This document shows, in pieces, positions 1-8,758 of a DNA stretch of 64,000 nucleotides. The stretch is from Marivirga atlantica (GTDB taxonomy: Bacteria; Bacteroidota; Bacteroidia; Cytophagales; Cyclobacteriaceae): NCBI RefSeq assembly GCF_016734805.1, contig NZ_JAERQG010000002.1, positions 682,001 to 746,000 of the forward strand, written 5' to 3'. Every line of letters starts with the position of its first letter. Position 1 is the stretch's first letter. A program made the position numbers and the translations under genes. The notes under the pieces were generated by a model. The model ran no database searches and was not told the origin of the DNA. It was given only the letters and a program-made list of their open reading frames with translations.

Positions 1-1
1 A

Positions 2-3000
2 GAACTGAGTACACAGGCTTCTCCCAGTAAAAATGACTTGATCAAGCCTATTGAATATGATGATTTTGGGAGAGTTGAAAAAGAGTATTTGCCTTATACG
101 GCTTCTAAAAAAGATGGCGTTTTTGATGCCAGAGCTTTAAATGACGAAAATAATCTTTATGAGAGTTCATCTCAATATCAATTTTATGCAGGGACAGAAG
201 CGGTATCAGAAACTACCAAGCCTTTCAGTAAGGTTGATTACGAAGCTTCACCTTTAAACAGACCGATAGCGCAATATGCACCAGGAGAAGCGTGGGCAAA
301 AGATGTCGGAAATAAACCATTAACTACACAATATCTTTTCAATGGAGAGGAAGATGCCCTGGATATTCAACTCTTTGAGGGAAGCCCCGCATTATATGGT
401 TACAATACCAAAGCCACTTTAAATAAAACCTTGGTTACCGATGAAAACGGCAACCAATCAGCCACTTATACGGATGCATTTGGTAAAACCATTTTAAAGC
501 GAAATTACATAGCTGGTGAGACAGCCGATACCTACTATGTATATGATGAGCTGGATAATTTGGTGGCCGTATTGCCACCTGAACTAATGGATAGAATGAT
601 TGTAACCAGTGGTGCTATTCCTACACAACTCATTACCGATTTTGCTTTTCAATACAAATACGATGACCGCAACCGCATGGTGGAAAAGAAAGTGCCAGGC
701 GCGGACTGGGTGCATATGGTGTATGACGATAGAGACAGGTTGGTACTAACCCAAGATGCCAATCAAAGACTGAATGATGAATGGCTCTTTACCAAATATG
801 ATGCATTGAATAGGCCAGTGGCTACTGGTAAGTTTAAAAGTGCTTTGCCACGTGAAGAAATAGAGGAATTGGTTAGTAACTTTTATGAGTCACAACTTAA
901 TTGGACTGGAAGTTCAAATATTGATTTTAGTGAAGGTAAAGTAATTAAAACAAGCGGCTCAAATAGCTGGGGAAATGCAGGGGCACATCAGGTTGATTTC
1001 TTCAAAGCAGGTGAAAATGCTAAAGTAAGTATCCTGGCAGGTAAAGGGGTACACCATAGGGCATTTGGGCTATCACATAGTCATACCAGCTATAATTTTA
1101 ATGGTATAGCTTATAATATTCTATTGCGTTCAAACTCAGAATTAGAAATTTATGAGAATGGTATAAGTAGGGGGACATTTGGAGATTATCTTCCTGAAGA
1201 TGTGCTTAGCATCGAGAGAATAGGAACTACGCTTAATTATTATAAAAATGACATACTTTTGCATAGTACTTCTGCCACATCTGGGCCATTAACATTAGAA
1301 GGAGCAATTGTTCAAACAGGAGACCAACTGCAATTTTTTGATCATATCCCTTATGAACAATTAGGAGGAGCCTATTTAGATTATACCAATAATAGCTTTC
1401 CTCAGAATATAAAAAGTATTGATTTACTCACTGCTACCTACTATGATAATTATGACTTTTTTCATGGAGAACAAACTGACTATCAGTTTGAGCATAATGA
1501 ATTAAATAAATCATATAATTCTAATGTTAGAGGTCAGGTAACGGGCAGTATCACTAGAGTACTTCGCGATGAAGAGCAATGGCTAAGAAGTATCAATTAT
1601 TATGATGATAAATATAGACTGATACAATCATTGACAGATAATCATACAGGAGGTATAGATCGAATATCGAACAAGTATGACTTTGTTGGTAATATTCTTA
1701 GTAGTAAGACTCAGCAGGTGAGGCCTGCACCAATTGTATATATCAATCAAGTAAATGCTAAATCTTTATTAAATGGATTTGTGTCAACAGGTGCTGGCTG
1801 GGATTCTCACGTAGCTACACTTAATCAACTAAGCGCCTCTTCTAATGGCTTTATTACAACTATTTATGAAAATGTTACTGCCAGGTTCTTTTTTGGATTT
1901 ACAGCCGATCCTATGATTTCGCAACATCAGGATATTACTTATAAAAGTTACGTGAATAATGGTAACCTTTATGCATATTATGGGGGTAAAAATAATTATG
2001 TAACCAATTTGAATATTGGTGATACTATAAGCTTAACAAGAACAGATGGAATAGTAAATCTTGAACTAAATAGTGAAATAGTATATAGCTGGACTAATGC
2101 CTCTAGCATACCACTTCATATGATAGGCTTTATATATGGAGGAAATAGTTTAAATAATATTAGCACCAATTTACAGATACCAGAATCGAGAGAGGCTCCT
2201 TATAATATCTACTGGAACTCATTTAAGGATATGAATTATAAAGATGGTATTCTAAGTAAAGTAGGTAACGGATGGGACACAAATGCATCATCTTACAATA
2301 TCTTGGCTCCTGGAAAAAGTGGTTATTTCGAATTTGTTGCTAATGAAGGAGATATAAATGGAACTGTTGGTTTATCCGATAAAGATATGGGATTAGGACA
2401 AGATTTGATCGATTTTGCCTTTAGACTTAAACCAGACGGTCAGTTAGCCATTATAGAGAATGGTACAGAGGTTCAGAGCATTGGGACTTATCAGGCAGGA
2501 GATAAATTTAGGATTAGCAGAAACGGAAAAACAGTTTATTATGAGAAAAATGATAATTGGCTATATACTTCTGCGGAAACGGCTGATAGTAAGTTATTGG
2601 TAGATCTGGCAGTTCTTTCAGCAGCTAGTAGTTTAAGTGCGCTAAAAACCTCTTTTTTTATATATCCGCCTAAAAAGGAACAATATACCATCACCGAAAA
2701 CTTTACTTACGACCATGCCGATAGACTGATGGAAGTAACCCATGCAATAGAACAAAACCCTTTATGGTCAGAGGGTAGAAATATTGTAATTGATAATCAT
2801 GGAGAAATCTCCTTACGTGATACTAATGTAAGTGGTGAAGTTATCTCAGATGTTGTTTTACACGATGATGAAGATGGCTATATTTTCTACGAAGTAGAAG
2901 ATATCAATAATGCCAAACATATAGGTTTTAACATTCCGGGTACAAGTAATAAGTACTATATGCAATTCTCAGGTAAACATAGGTTAGTTGTGGTTAGAAA

Positions 3001-5698
3001 GAATGGATTAGCCAGAGCTAGTTTTAGTTATAAAGAAGGTGATCGACTTAAAATACTTAAAAGAGGAGAAGACTTTATTTTTATTCAAAATGGGGATGTT
3101 AAAACAATATTAAGAGATTTGGCGAGCAACGATGTTAATGTTTTTGTTGAACTAAATGGACCTGAAAGCAGAGTTAGTAAGCTTCAATATGCTAAAGAAC
3201 AACTCATGGTATCCAACGAATACAACGAACTTGGCCAGTTGATTAAAAAGAACTTACATCTTGATTCTCCCCCTGGGGGAGCCAGTGGGGCAGGGGACTT
3301 CACCCAATCCGTAGACTACCGCTACAACATCAGGGGTTGGTTGACCAGAATCAATAAGGCTGACTTAAGTCCTGATGGCGCGGAGCAGCCCGACCTTTTT
3401 GGTATGGAAATGGGCTATACTGATAACCTGAGCTTGACGGGAGCCGATGCACAATACAATGGTAATATTGCTGCCATTAAGTGGGCCAGCAAGCGTAACA
3501 TCACAGGTGATGTGACCAACCCAACCAAGCAAAGTGCTTATGGTTATAATTATGACGCGCTAAACAGAATAACCAACGCTAATTTCTTTGAAGGTGCCAA
3601 CCATAATCAAAACCAGAAATATCAGTTAGAAATACCAAGCAATGGCTACGACATGAATGGTAACATCATGTTCCTTAAAAGAAATGATGAAAGCGCCTCG
3701 GCCATGGACCAACTGGAATATTCATATGCAGGAAATCAACTAACAGCCGTATATGATGCCTCAGAAAATGAAGCAGGCTTCAAAGATGGTCATACGGGTT
3801 CTGATGATTACACCTACGATGGCAATGGTAACATGACGCAAGACCTGAACAAAGGCATTACTGAAATTACCTACAACCATTTGAACCTGCCGGCAAAAGT
3901 AACTTTTGAAAATGGCGACTACATCAACTATATTTATGATGCTTCCGGCATTAAACTAAGGCAGGAGGTTTTCAAAGAAAACAGTTTAGAAAAGTCTACC
4001 GATTATTTAGGTGCTATGATCTTCCAGAACGACAGCTTACAGTTTATACAAACTTCCGAGGGAAGGTTGGTGCCTCGCGCTGTGGAGCATAGCGAAGGCT
4101 TTGAATACCAATACCATTTAAAGGATCACCTCGGTAATGTGCGTACAACTTTTGCGGTGCGTGACAACGACTTCAACACCAGTTTTGAGCAGTACAATCC
4201 ATACTTTGATAATTACGATCAGATTGCAATTGAAACTACTGTTCAATCAAGAACAGGAGCAAAGGCTAATAAGCTTGTTTCCTTTGGTGAAGCAGCAGAC
4301 AGAATAGGCATAACTAAAACGTTCCTTGTGAGTGAGGGAGACAGAGTAAATGCCAGCGTTTATGCAAAGTATGTAGATAAGTCTTCATCAGGAGAAGAAT
4401 TTAACTCGGCACCAATAGTAAATGCTCTGGCAGCTATGCTATCAGGCGGTGTTTTAGGCGGTGAGAATGCTATTAGTACAGCTGGTGTTGAGAATGGTTT
4501 AGCTGGTTTAGCGGCTAGTGGTACAACTGATGATGCTTACCCAGAAGCCTACTTCAACTACATTTTGTTTGATAAGAGTTTGAACTTCGTAGATGCAGGT
4601 TTTAAACAGGTGAAGGTATCTGATGACGGAACAGGTTCAGCAGAACATGAACTGCTTGAATTTGAAAGTATCACTATTCCGCAGGATGGCTATATCATGA
4701 TTTTCGTTTCTAACGAAAGCGAAGAGCTCACAGAAGTGTACTTCGATGATTTAATGATCAACCACCATAAAACAGAGTTGATTCAGGCGGATGATTACTA
4801 CCCATTTGGTTTGACTTTTAACACGTACAAGAAAGCGTATGGAAAGAAGAACTTTATGAATACTTTCCAAGATCAGGAGTATGAGCAGGAGACAGGCTGG
4901 GTGAAATTTAAATGGAGAAACCACCAGCCAGAAATAGGTAGGTTCTTTAATGTTGATCCGTTGGCTGAGGATTATTATTATAACTCACCTTATGCGTTTA
5001 GTGAGAATAAGGTTGTTGCTCATATTGAGTTGGAAGGGCTGGAATCAGCAGATATAAAAACAACAATAAATGATACACAATTTCTATCTGGTAAAATTGA
5101 TAAGGATACCTACGTATCTAGAAGAAATGCGGGAGGATATGGAGCATTAGCAGGTGCTGCTATTGTTTTTGGGGCGCCATATGTTGCATCTACTGCTAAA
5201 GCCTTATTTAGTTCGTTAGTCGGGCAGGCTGGTACGACAGGGGCTATAATGTCAGGTGCAATTGAGGCTACATCAAACCCTAATGCGACTACTGAAAGTA
5301 TTGCTACAAGTACTGCTAGTGGATTTGTAGGCGGTATGGTTATTGGAGCTACTCCTTCAGGTAATTTCTGGAAGGATTTTGCTGGTGGTATTGTTGCTGG
5401 AGCGGCTGAAGAAACCACAAAACAATTAGTTGAAGTTTCTACAGGTCAAAGAGATAATATAGCAACTGACGAGATTGTTAAAGCAGCTAGTACAAGTGGT
5501 GCTTTTAATGCCACTGGCGGTTTGATTCTAAATGCAACTGGCCTTAGTAATCCTAATTCAACAAAGCAGGTAGTAGCAAAGAAAACAGGAGAGTTCGTAT
5601 GGGGTATGCTTCAAAACGAAAGTAATAATGCTCTTAAAAGAAAAGAAGAGAGCAACAACAATACAGATAATAATTGTGATGAAGAAGAGTGTAATTAA
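2..5698 (+). CDS. RHS repeat polymorphic toxin, 5' end outside window
   Basis: The reading frame is open from the first bases of the window; the first in-frame start-like codon (TTG at 38) is only an internal Leu, so the gene is truncated by the window edge. It encodes a large RHS/YD-repeat protein: YD-type repeats (for example YDELDNLVA, YDALNRPVATG, YNELGQLIKK), then the RHS-associated core near bases 4090-5040 (YHLKDHLGNVRTTFAV, DDYYPFG, EIGRFFNVDPLAEDYY). RHS shells encapsulate a C-terminal toxin for delivery to rival cells. Four beta-rich modules interrupt the YD scaffold (870-3190). The variable tail after about 5040 is Gly/Ala-rich with several hydrophobic stretches (about 5140-5420), which suggests a membrane-acting domain, but I do not recognise the family. 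The core lacks the usual DPxG before the tail. The end overlaps the downstream candidate immunity gene by 20 bases. Export route not visible. Confidence 0.9.
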   Translation, partial: ELSTQASPSKNDLIKPIEYDDFGRVEKEYLPYTASKKDGVFDARALNDENNLYESSSQYQFYAGTEAVSETTKPFSKVDYEASPLNRPIAQYAPGEAWAKDVGNKPLTTQYLFNGEEDALDIQLFEGSPALYGYNTKATLNKTLVTDENGNQSATYTDAFGKTILKRNYIAGETADTYYVYDELDNLVAVLPPELMDRMIVTSGAIPTQLITDFAFQYKYDDRNRMVEKKVPGADWVHMVYDDRDRLVLTQDANQRLNDEWLFTKYDALNRPVATGKFKSALPREEIEELVSNFYESQLNWTGSSNIDFSEGKVIKTSGSNSWGNAGAHQVDFFKAGENAKVSILAGKGVHHRAFGLSHSHTSYNFNGIAYNILLRSNSELEIYENGISRGTFGDYLPEDVLSIERIGTTLNYYKNDILLHSTSATSGPLTLEGAIVQTGDQLQFFDHIPYEQLGGAYLDYTNNSFPQNIKSIDLLTATYYDNYDFFHGEQTDYQFEHNELNKSYNSNVRGQVTGSITRVLRDEEQWLRSINYYDDKYRLIQSLTDNHTGGIDRISNKYDFVGNILSSKTQQVRPAPIVYINQVNAKSLLNGFVSTGAGWDSHVATLNQLSASSNGFITTIYENVTARFFFGFTADPMISQHQDITYKSYVNNGNLYAYYGGKNNYVTNLNIGDTISLTRTDGIVNLELNSEIVYSWTNASSIPLHMIGFIYGGNSLNNISTNLQIPESREAPYNIYWNSFKDMNYKDGILSKVGNGWDTNASSYNILAPGKSGYFEFVANEGDINGTVGLSDKDMGLGQDLIDFAFRLKPDGQLAIIENGTEVQSIGTYQAGDKFRISRNGKTVYYEKNDNWLYTSAETADSKLLVDLAVLSAASSLSALKTSFFIYPPKKEQYTITENFTYDHADRLMEVTHAIEQNPLWSEGRNIVIDNHGEISLRDTNVSGEVISDVVLHDDEDGYIFYEVEDINNAKHIGFNIPGTSNKYYMQFSGKHRLVVVRKNGLARASFSYKEGDRLKILKRGEDFIFIQNGDVKTILRDLASNDVNVFVELNGPESRVSKLQYAKEQLMVSNEYNELGQLIKKNLHLDSPPGGASGAGDFTQSVDYRYNIRGWLTRINKADLSPDGAEQPDLFGMEMGYTDNLSLTGADAQYNGNIAAIKWASKRNITGDVTNPTKQSAYGYNYDALNRITNANFFEGANHNQNQKYQLEIPSNGYDMNGNIMFLKRNDESASAMDQLEYSYAGNQLTAVYDASENEAGFKDGHTGSDDYTYDGNGNMTQDLNKGITEITYNHLNLPAKVTFENGDYINYIYDASGIKLRQEVFKENSLEKSTDYLGAMIFQNDSLQFIQTSEGRLVPRAVEHSEGFEYQYHLKDHLGNVRTTFAVRDNDFNTSFEQYNPYFDNYDQIAIETTVQSRTGAKANKLVSFGEAADRIGITKTFLVSEGDRVNASVYAKYVDKSSSGEEFNSAPIVNALAAMLSGGVLGGENAISTAGVENGLAGLAASGTTDDAYPEAYFNYILFDKSLNFVDAGFKQVKVSDDGTGSAEHELLEFESITIPQDGYIMIFVSNESEELTEVYFDDLMINHHKTELIQADDYYPFGLTFNTYKKAYGKKNFMNTFQDQEYEQETGWVKFKWRNHQPEIGRFFNVDPLAEDYYYNSPYAFSENKVVAHIELEGLESADIKTTINDTQFLSGKIDKDTYVSRRNAGGYGALAGAAIVFGAPYVASTAKALFSSLVGQAGTTGAIMSGAIEATSNPNATTESIATSTASGFVGGMVIGATPSGNFWKDFAGGIVAGAAEETTKQLVEVSTGQRDNIATDEIVKAASTSGAFNATGGLILNATGLSNPNSTKQVVAKKTGEFVWGMLQNESNNALKRKEESNNNTDNNCDEEECN
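870..3190 (+). other. Four related beta-rich modules inserted in the RHS scaffold
   Basis: Inside the long RHS gene four segments of roughly 110-160 residues lack YD repeats and resemble each other: about 870-1350, 1735-2190, 2200-2660 and 2757-3185. Each alternates short hydrophobic strands and carries a similar core: a Gly-rich start (GVHHRAFGLS, GTVGLSDKD, KHIGFNIPG), a strand like ELEIYENG or LAIIENGTEV, a turn like GDYLPEDVLSIER or GTYQAGDKFRISR or SYKEGDRLKILK, and an aromatic strand like NYYKND or VYYEKNDN. This looks like a lectin-like or SPRY-like beta-sandwich found in Bacteroidota surface proteins. Functional assignment is inference. Confidence 0.6.
3267..3281. repeat. GC-rich palindrome inside the RHS coding region
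   Basis: A perfect 7-bp-arm palindrome (CTCCCCC T GGGGGAG) sits in an AT-rich gene and is translated in frame as Ser-Pro-Pro-Gly-Gly. It begins a short G-rich insert (to about 3300) located exactly in the linker between a YD repeat (NEYNELGQL) and the conserved VDYRYNIRGW segment. It has the look of a small palindromic genomic repeat tolerated in a coding linker. Confidence 0.55.
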
Positions 5699-6086
5699 TA
5701 TAGTCGCAAAATTTGCATTTTTAGCAGTGTTTTTAGTTTTCACTTATAACACTTATCAAGAGTCAAAGATTTGGATTTTTGGCACTCAAATATCTACTGA
5801 AATCGTAAATGTAGGAAAGATTAAAAATGACAAGTACTTTATTGATTTTCAGATTTCAGATAAATACGAAGTACAAAGAGAGTTTTTAAGTAAAAAAGAG
5901 TTCAATGCTATTAAGCCTAAAGATAGTTTCGGGCTTAGATATTTATCCGACTCGGAATATATACTGACTGATTTAAAATCAGGTAGAAGAATTTTTGGAT
6001 TGGTATTAGGAATGTTATTTTTCGGCTTTGGGACTTATATAATATTTAAAAATGGAGTTCCTGTTAATTATTTTAAAACTAATTAA
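5679..6086 (+). CDS. Small two-helix membrane protein, candidate immunity protein for the RHS toxin
   Basis: I place the start at the ATG at 5679 (MKKSVINIV), overlapping the RHS stop by 20 bases; the open frame continues upstream to 5628 but only within the RHS gene. The 135-residue product has a hydrophobic N-terminal helix (about residues 5-26), a soluble beta-rich middle, and a second hydrophobic helix near the C-terminus (GLVLGMLFFGFGTYIIF). This layout resembles DUF3592-like proteins. Position directly after a polymorphic toxin and translational overlap are typical of immunity genes, and a membrane location would fit the hydrophobic RHS tail. The immunity role is inferred from context only. 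Confidence 0.65.
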   Translation: MKKSVINIVAKFAFLAVFLVFTYNTYQESKIWIFGTQISTEIVNVGKIKNDKYFIDFQISDKYEVQREFLSKKEFNAIKPKDSFGLRYLSDSEYILTDLKSGRRIFGLVLGMLFFGFGTYIIFKNGVPVNYFKTN

Positions 6087-6095
6087 AAATCTTCC

Positions 6096-6114
6096 GTCAT
6101 GCTCTGCATGGTGG
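6096..6114. repeat. Spacer palindrome, copy 1
   Basis: GTCATGCTCTGCATGGTGG forms a short hairpin (CATGC/GCATG) just after the first candidate immunity gene. A similar palindrome occurs at 8666-8685 after the second cassette, at the same place relative to a terminator hairpin. Confidence 0.5.
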
Positions 6115-6133
6115 TTAATTTAGAATAGAAAAC

Positions 6134-6167
6134 AAACCCCAAGTCTAGTTTTAGGCTTGGGGTTTTT
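6134..6167 (+). terminator. Intrinsic terminator after RHS cassette 1
   Basis: A 10-bp stem, AAACCCCAAG (6134-6143) paired with CTTGGGGTTT (6156-6165), is followed by a short T run. It would stop transcription before the downstream orphan RHS fragment. Confidence 0.75.
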
Positions 6168-6224
6168 AGGTTAAGATATGTTGAAAATTGAGGTTGTTTT
6201 TTCACCGAAATTACCTACAACCAT

Positions 6225-7967
6225 TTGAATCTGCCGGCAAAAGTAACTTTTGAAAATGGCGACTACATCAACTATATTTATGATGCTTCCGGCATTAAAC
6301 TAAGGCAGGAGGTTTTCAAAGAAAACAGTTTAGAAAAGTCTACCGATTATTTAGGCGCTATGATCTTCCAGAACGATAGCTTACAGTTTATACAAACTTC
6401 CGAGGGCAGATTGGTGCCTCGTGCGGTGGAGCATAGTAATAGCTTTGAATACCAGTACCATTTAAAGGACCACCTTGGTAATGTAAGGACAACTTTTGCG
6501 GTTCGTGACAACGACTTCAATACGAGTTTTGAGCAGTATAACCCATACTTTGATAATTATGATGAGATCACAGTACTTGATCTAATGGCTAAGAGTGGAA
6601 CTCATAGTAATAGGGTATCTTCAGCACATGCAGAGCGCATGGGTATTAGCAAGACTTTCTTGGTTAGTGAAGGTGATAGAGTAAATGCCAGCGTATATGC
6701 TAAATACATTCAAGGCACAGAAGATGGTGCCTTAAACAGTGGGGCACTTGTAAATGCTTTTGTAGCCATGATGAGTGGAACCTCTATCGGAGGTGAAACA
6801 CCATTTAGCTCAAATGATCCTTTAAATGGTTTTTCACCAGCCAGTTCAACAAGAGCTTCTGATGATACACAACCGAAAGCTTACTTCAATTATATATTAT
6901 TTGATAAAAGCTTTACTTATATAGAAACTGGTTTTAAACAACTTAGCACCAATGCGGCAGATGATATTAATAATACTGGCGCGCATGAGCTATTAGAGTT
7001 CGAGAATATCAATATCTCACAAGACGGTTATTTAATGATTTTCGTTTCCAACGAAAGCGAAGCACTCACAGAAGTCTACTTCGATGACTTAATGATCAAC
7101 CACCATAAAACTGAGTTGATTCAGGCTTCGGACTATTATCCATTCGGTATGGTGGCGAATGAGTATAGAAAGGATTATACTACTCCTCAGAAATATAAGT
7201 ATAATGGCATGGAAGAAGATGAAGAAACTAAATGGTATTTTCCAGAAGAGTTCAGAACTTATGATCCAGCTTTAGGCAGATTTATGCAAATTGACCCAGT
7301 AATTAAGTCACATGAATCACCTTATGCTTGGAACACTAATAATCCTATCTTATATCCTGATCCATTAGGTTCTGATTCAACACAACGAGCGGATGCAATC
7401 GCCAAAGCAAAAGAATTTGTCAAGAAAAATCCTGGTAATACTTGGGGTTTCTCTGAAAATCCGAAGCCTGGAGAAACAGTCGATTGTTCGGGTCTGGCTG
7501 GTACATGCATGAAAGCAGCAGGAGAAGATGACGCTCGATACGCTGAAGGGGCTACGGGGAATGGTGTAAAAAGAATTGCGGATAATACTGATGAGATAAG
7601 TGAATCAGAAGTTGAGGCAGGGTCATTTGTAATTTTAGATAATTCCTCAACAGGTGAAGATAAGCCTTACGGTCATATTGGAATTATTACAGATGTTGAA
7701 TTTGATGATAAAGGTAATATAACTAATATGAATATGATCGATTCAGGAGGTAAACCATCTTCTGGAAAGTCTGGACCGAGAAAAACAGCATTAATTACCA
7801 ACGGAAAAAAAGAATATTACGGAAAAAGAATAACAGGATATAGGAAGTGGGATTCCATTAAAGAAATTTATAATGGAGGAACAATGAATGAAGTTGTTGT
7901 AAAAGGACATGCCGTAAGAAAAGCTAGTGGCTTATCAGTTAAACTACCAATACCTGAATTTAAATAA
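6225..7967 (+). CDS. Orphan RHS core fragment with NlpC/P60-like C-terminal domain
   Basis: The frame is open from 6192 but has no ATG; 6225 is a TTG that aligns to a Leu codon inside the upstream RHS gene. DNA from about 6207 to 6560 is nearly identical to 3865-4216 of the first gene, so this is a 5'-truncated copy without visible promoter or ribosome site. It contains the end of the RHS core, DYYPFGM, GRFMQIDP and a DPLG motif, then a new domain. Numbered from 6225, DCSGL (Cys421) and YGHIGII (His484) match the catalytic Cys and His of NlpC/P60 cysteine peptidases, which cut peptidoglycan peptide stems. A tail EVVVKG is common in Bacteroidota RHS proteins. Likely silent unless recombined with the full-length gene. 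Followed after 5 bases by a lipoprotein gene. Confidence 0.75.
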   Translation: MNLPAKVTFENGDYINYIYDASGIKLRQEVFKENSLEKSTDYLGAMIFQNDSLQFIQTSEGRLVPRAVEHSNSFEYQYHLKDHLGNVRTTFAVRDNDFNTSFEQYNPYFDNYDEITVLDLMAKSGTHSNRVSSAHAERMGISKTFLVSEGDRVNASVYAKYIQGTEDGALNSGALVNAFVAMMSGTSIGGETPFSSNDPLNGFSPASSTRASDDTQPKAYFNYILFDKSFTYIETGFKQLSTNAADDINNTGAHELLEFENINISQDGYLMIFVSNESEALTEVYFDDLMINHHKTELIQASDYYPFGMVANEYRKDYTTPQKYKYNGMEEDEETKWYFPEEFRTYDPALGRFMQIDPVIKSHESPYAWNTNNPILYPDPLGSDSTQRADAIAKAKEFVKKNPGNTWGFSENPKPGETVDCSGLAGTCMKAAGEDDARYAEGATGNGVKRIADNTDEISESEVEAGSFVILDNSSTGEDKPYGHIGIITDVEFDDKGNITNMNMIDSGGKPSSGKSGPRKTALITNGKKEYYGKRITGYRKWDSIKEIYNGGTMNEVVVKGHAVRKASGLSVKLPIPEFK

Positions 7968-7972
7968 TAACT

Positions 7973-8632
7973 ATGAAAAACATATTTCTTCTATTTATCG
8001 CAGCACTATTAATTTCGTGCACAAAAACACCTTCGGAAAAACATGATGAAGATTTCAATCTAAGCGAGGAGACTAGTTTAGAAAGTACATTGTCTTTTCC
8101 TGACAGTTTATTTATTGAAAATAATATTGAGGAATTTATAAATAGAGATGCAACTGCTTTGGTAAACTCAGGTGGAAAGAAGATAAACAAAGTTAATTCA
8201 GATCTTTTAAACAGTCTTAAAAAGTGTTTCTCTCGACAAATACTCGAAGGATACTATTACACCAAATTAGATATTAATTCGAAACTTTATGGTGTTGTTA
8301 TGATAGTAAGTGATATGACTTCCAGTTATTTTATTTTTACATCGCTAGATTCGGAATACAATGTAATATCTTGTCTTCGACTAACTAATGATCAATGTGA
8401 TTTGATAAATACAGAAACTGGAAGCGAAGAGGTATGGTGTGAAATAAAAAAATCTAATTTGATTAATGCGAATGTTTTAAGAACCGTAGAAATTAATAGT
8501 AAGGAGATATTAGATGATAATGTTAAAGTTGTGGATTCATTAACAAATGAATATAAACTGGATGAGAAGGGAGTTTTAAACTTAATTAGAAAAGATAGTG
8601 TAAGGTATACTAGTTCAACTCTGGAACAATAA
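7973..8632 (+). CDS. Lipoprotein, candidate immunity to the NlpC/P60-like toxin
   Basis: The 219-residue product starts MKNIFLLFIAALLISC, a type II signal peptide with lipobox LISC, so it should be a lipid-anchored envelope protein. I do not recognise the mature domain. It starts 5 bases after the NlpC/P60-like orphan cassette. A peptidoglycan-cutting toxin acts in the periplasm, so a periplasm-facing lipoprotein is what a cognate immunity protein would be expected to look like. The immunity role is inference from context and localisation. Confidence 0.65.
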   Translation: MKNIFLLFIAALLISCTKTPSEKHDEDFNLSEETSLESTLSFPDSLFIENNIEEFINRDATALVNSGGKKINKVNSDLLNSLKKCFSRQILEGYYYTKLDINSKLYGVVMIVSDMTSSYFIFTSLDSEYNVISCLRLTNDQCDLINTETGSEEVWCEIKKSNLINANVLRTVEINSKEILDDNVKVVDSLTNEYKLDEKGVLNLIRKDSVRYTSSTLEQ

Positions 8633-8665
8633 TTTATATTTTGATTATGACTACTCCCCGTTGCC

Positions 8666-8685
8666 GCCATGCTTTGCATGATGGC
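8666..8685. repeat. Spacer palindrome, copy 2
   Basis: GCCATGCTTTGCATGATGGC, an imperfect palindrome with CATGC/GCATG arms, lies after the second candidate immunity gene and just ahead of a terminator. It mirrors the element at 6096-6114. Confidence 0.5.
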
Positions 8686-8705
8686 AGAGTAAGAATCAAA
8701 AACAG

Positions 8706-8735
8706 ACCCCAAGTATTGAGAAATGCTTGGGGTTT
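8706..8735 (+). terminator. Intrinsic terminator after RHS cassette 2
   Basis: ACCCCAAG (8706-8713) pairs with CTTGGGGT (8726-8733), and the stem can extend to 12 bp closed by a GAGA loop. A short T run follows. It shares its core with the hairpin at 6134-6167. Confidence 0.75.
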
Positions 8736-8758
8736 ATTCACCACTGAGCAAGTAACTA

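Noticed and set aside
5110-5418. Minus-strand open frame opposite the RHS tail
   Set aside because: Ala/Pro-rich mirror of the Gly/Ala-rich RHS tail with no start signal.
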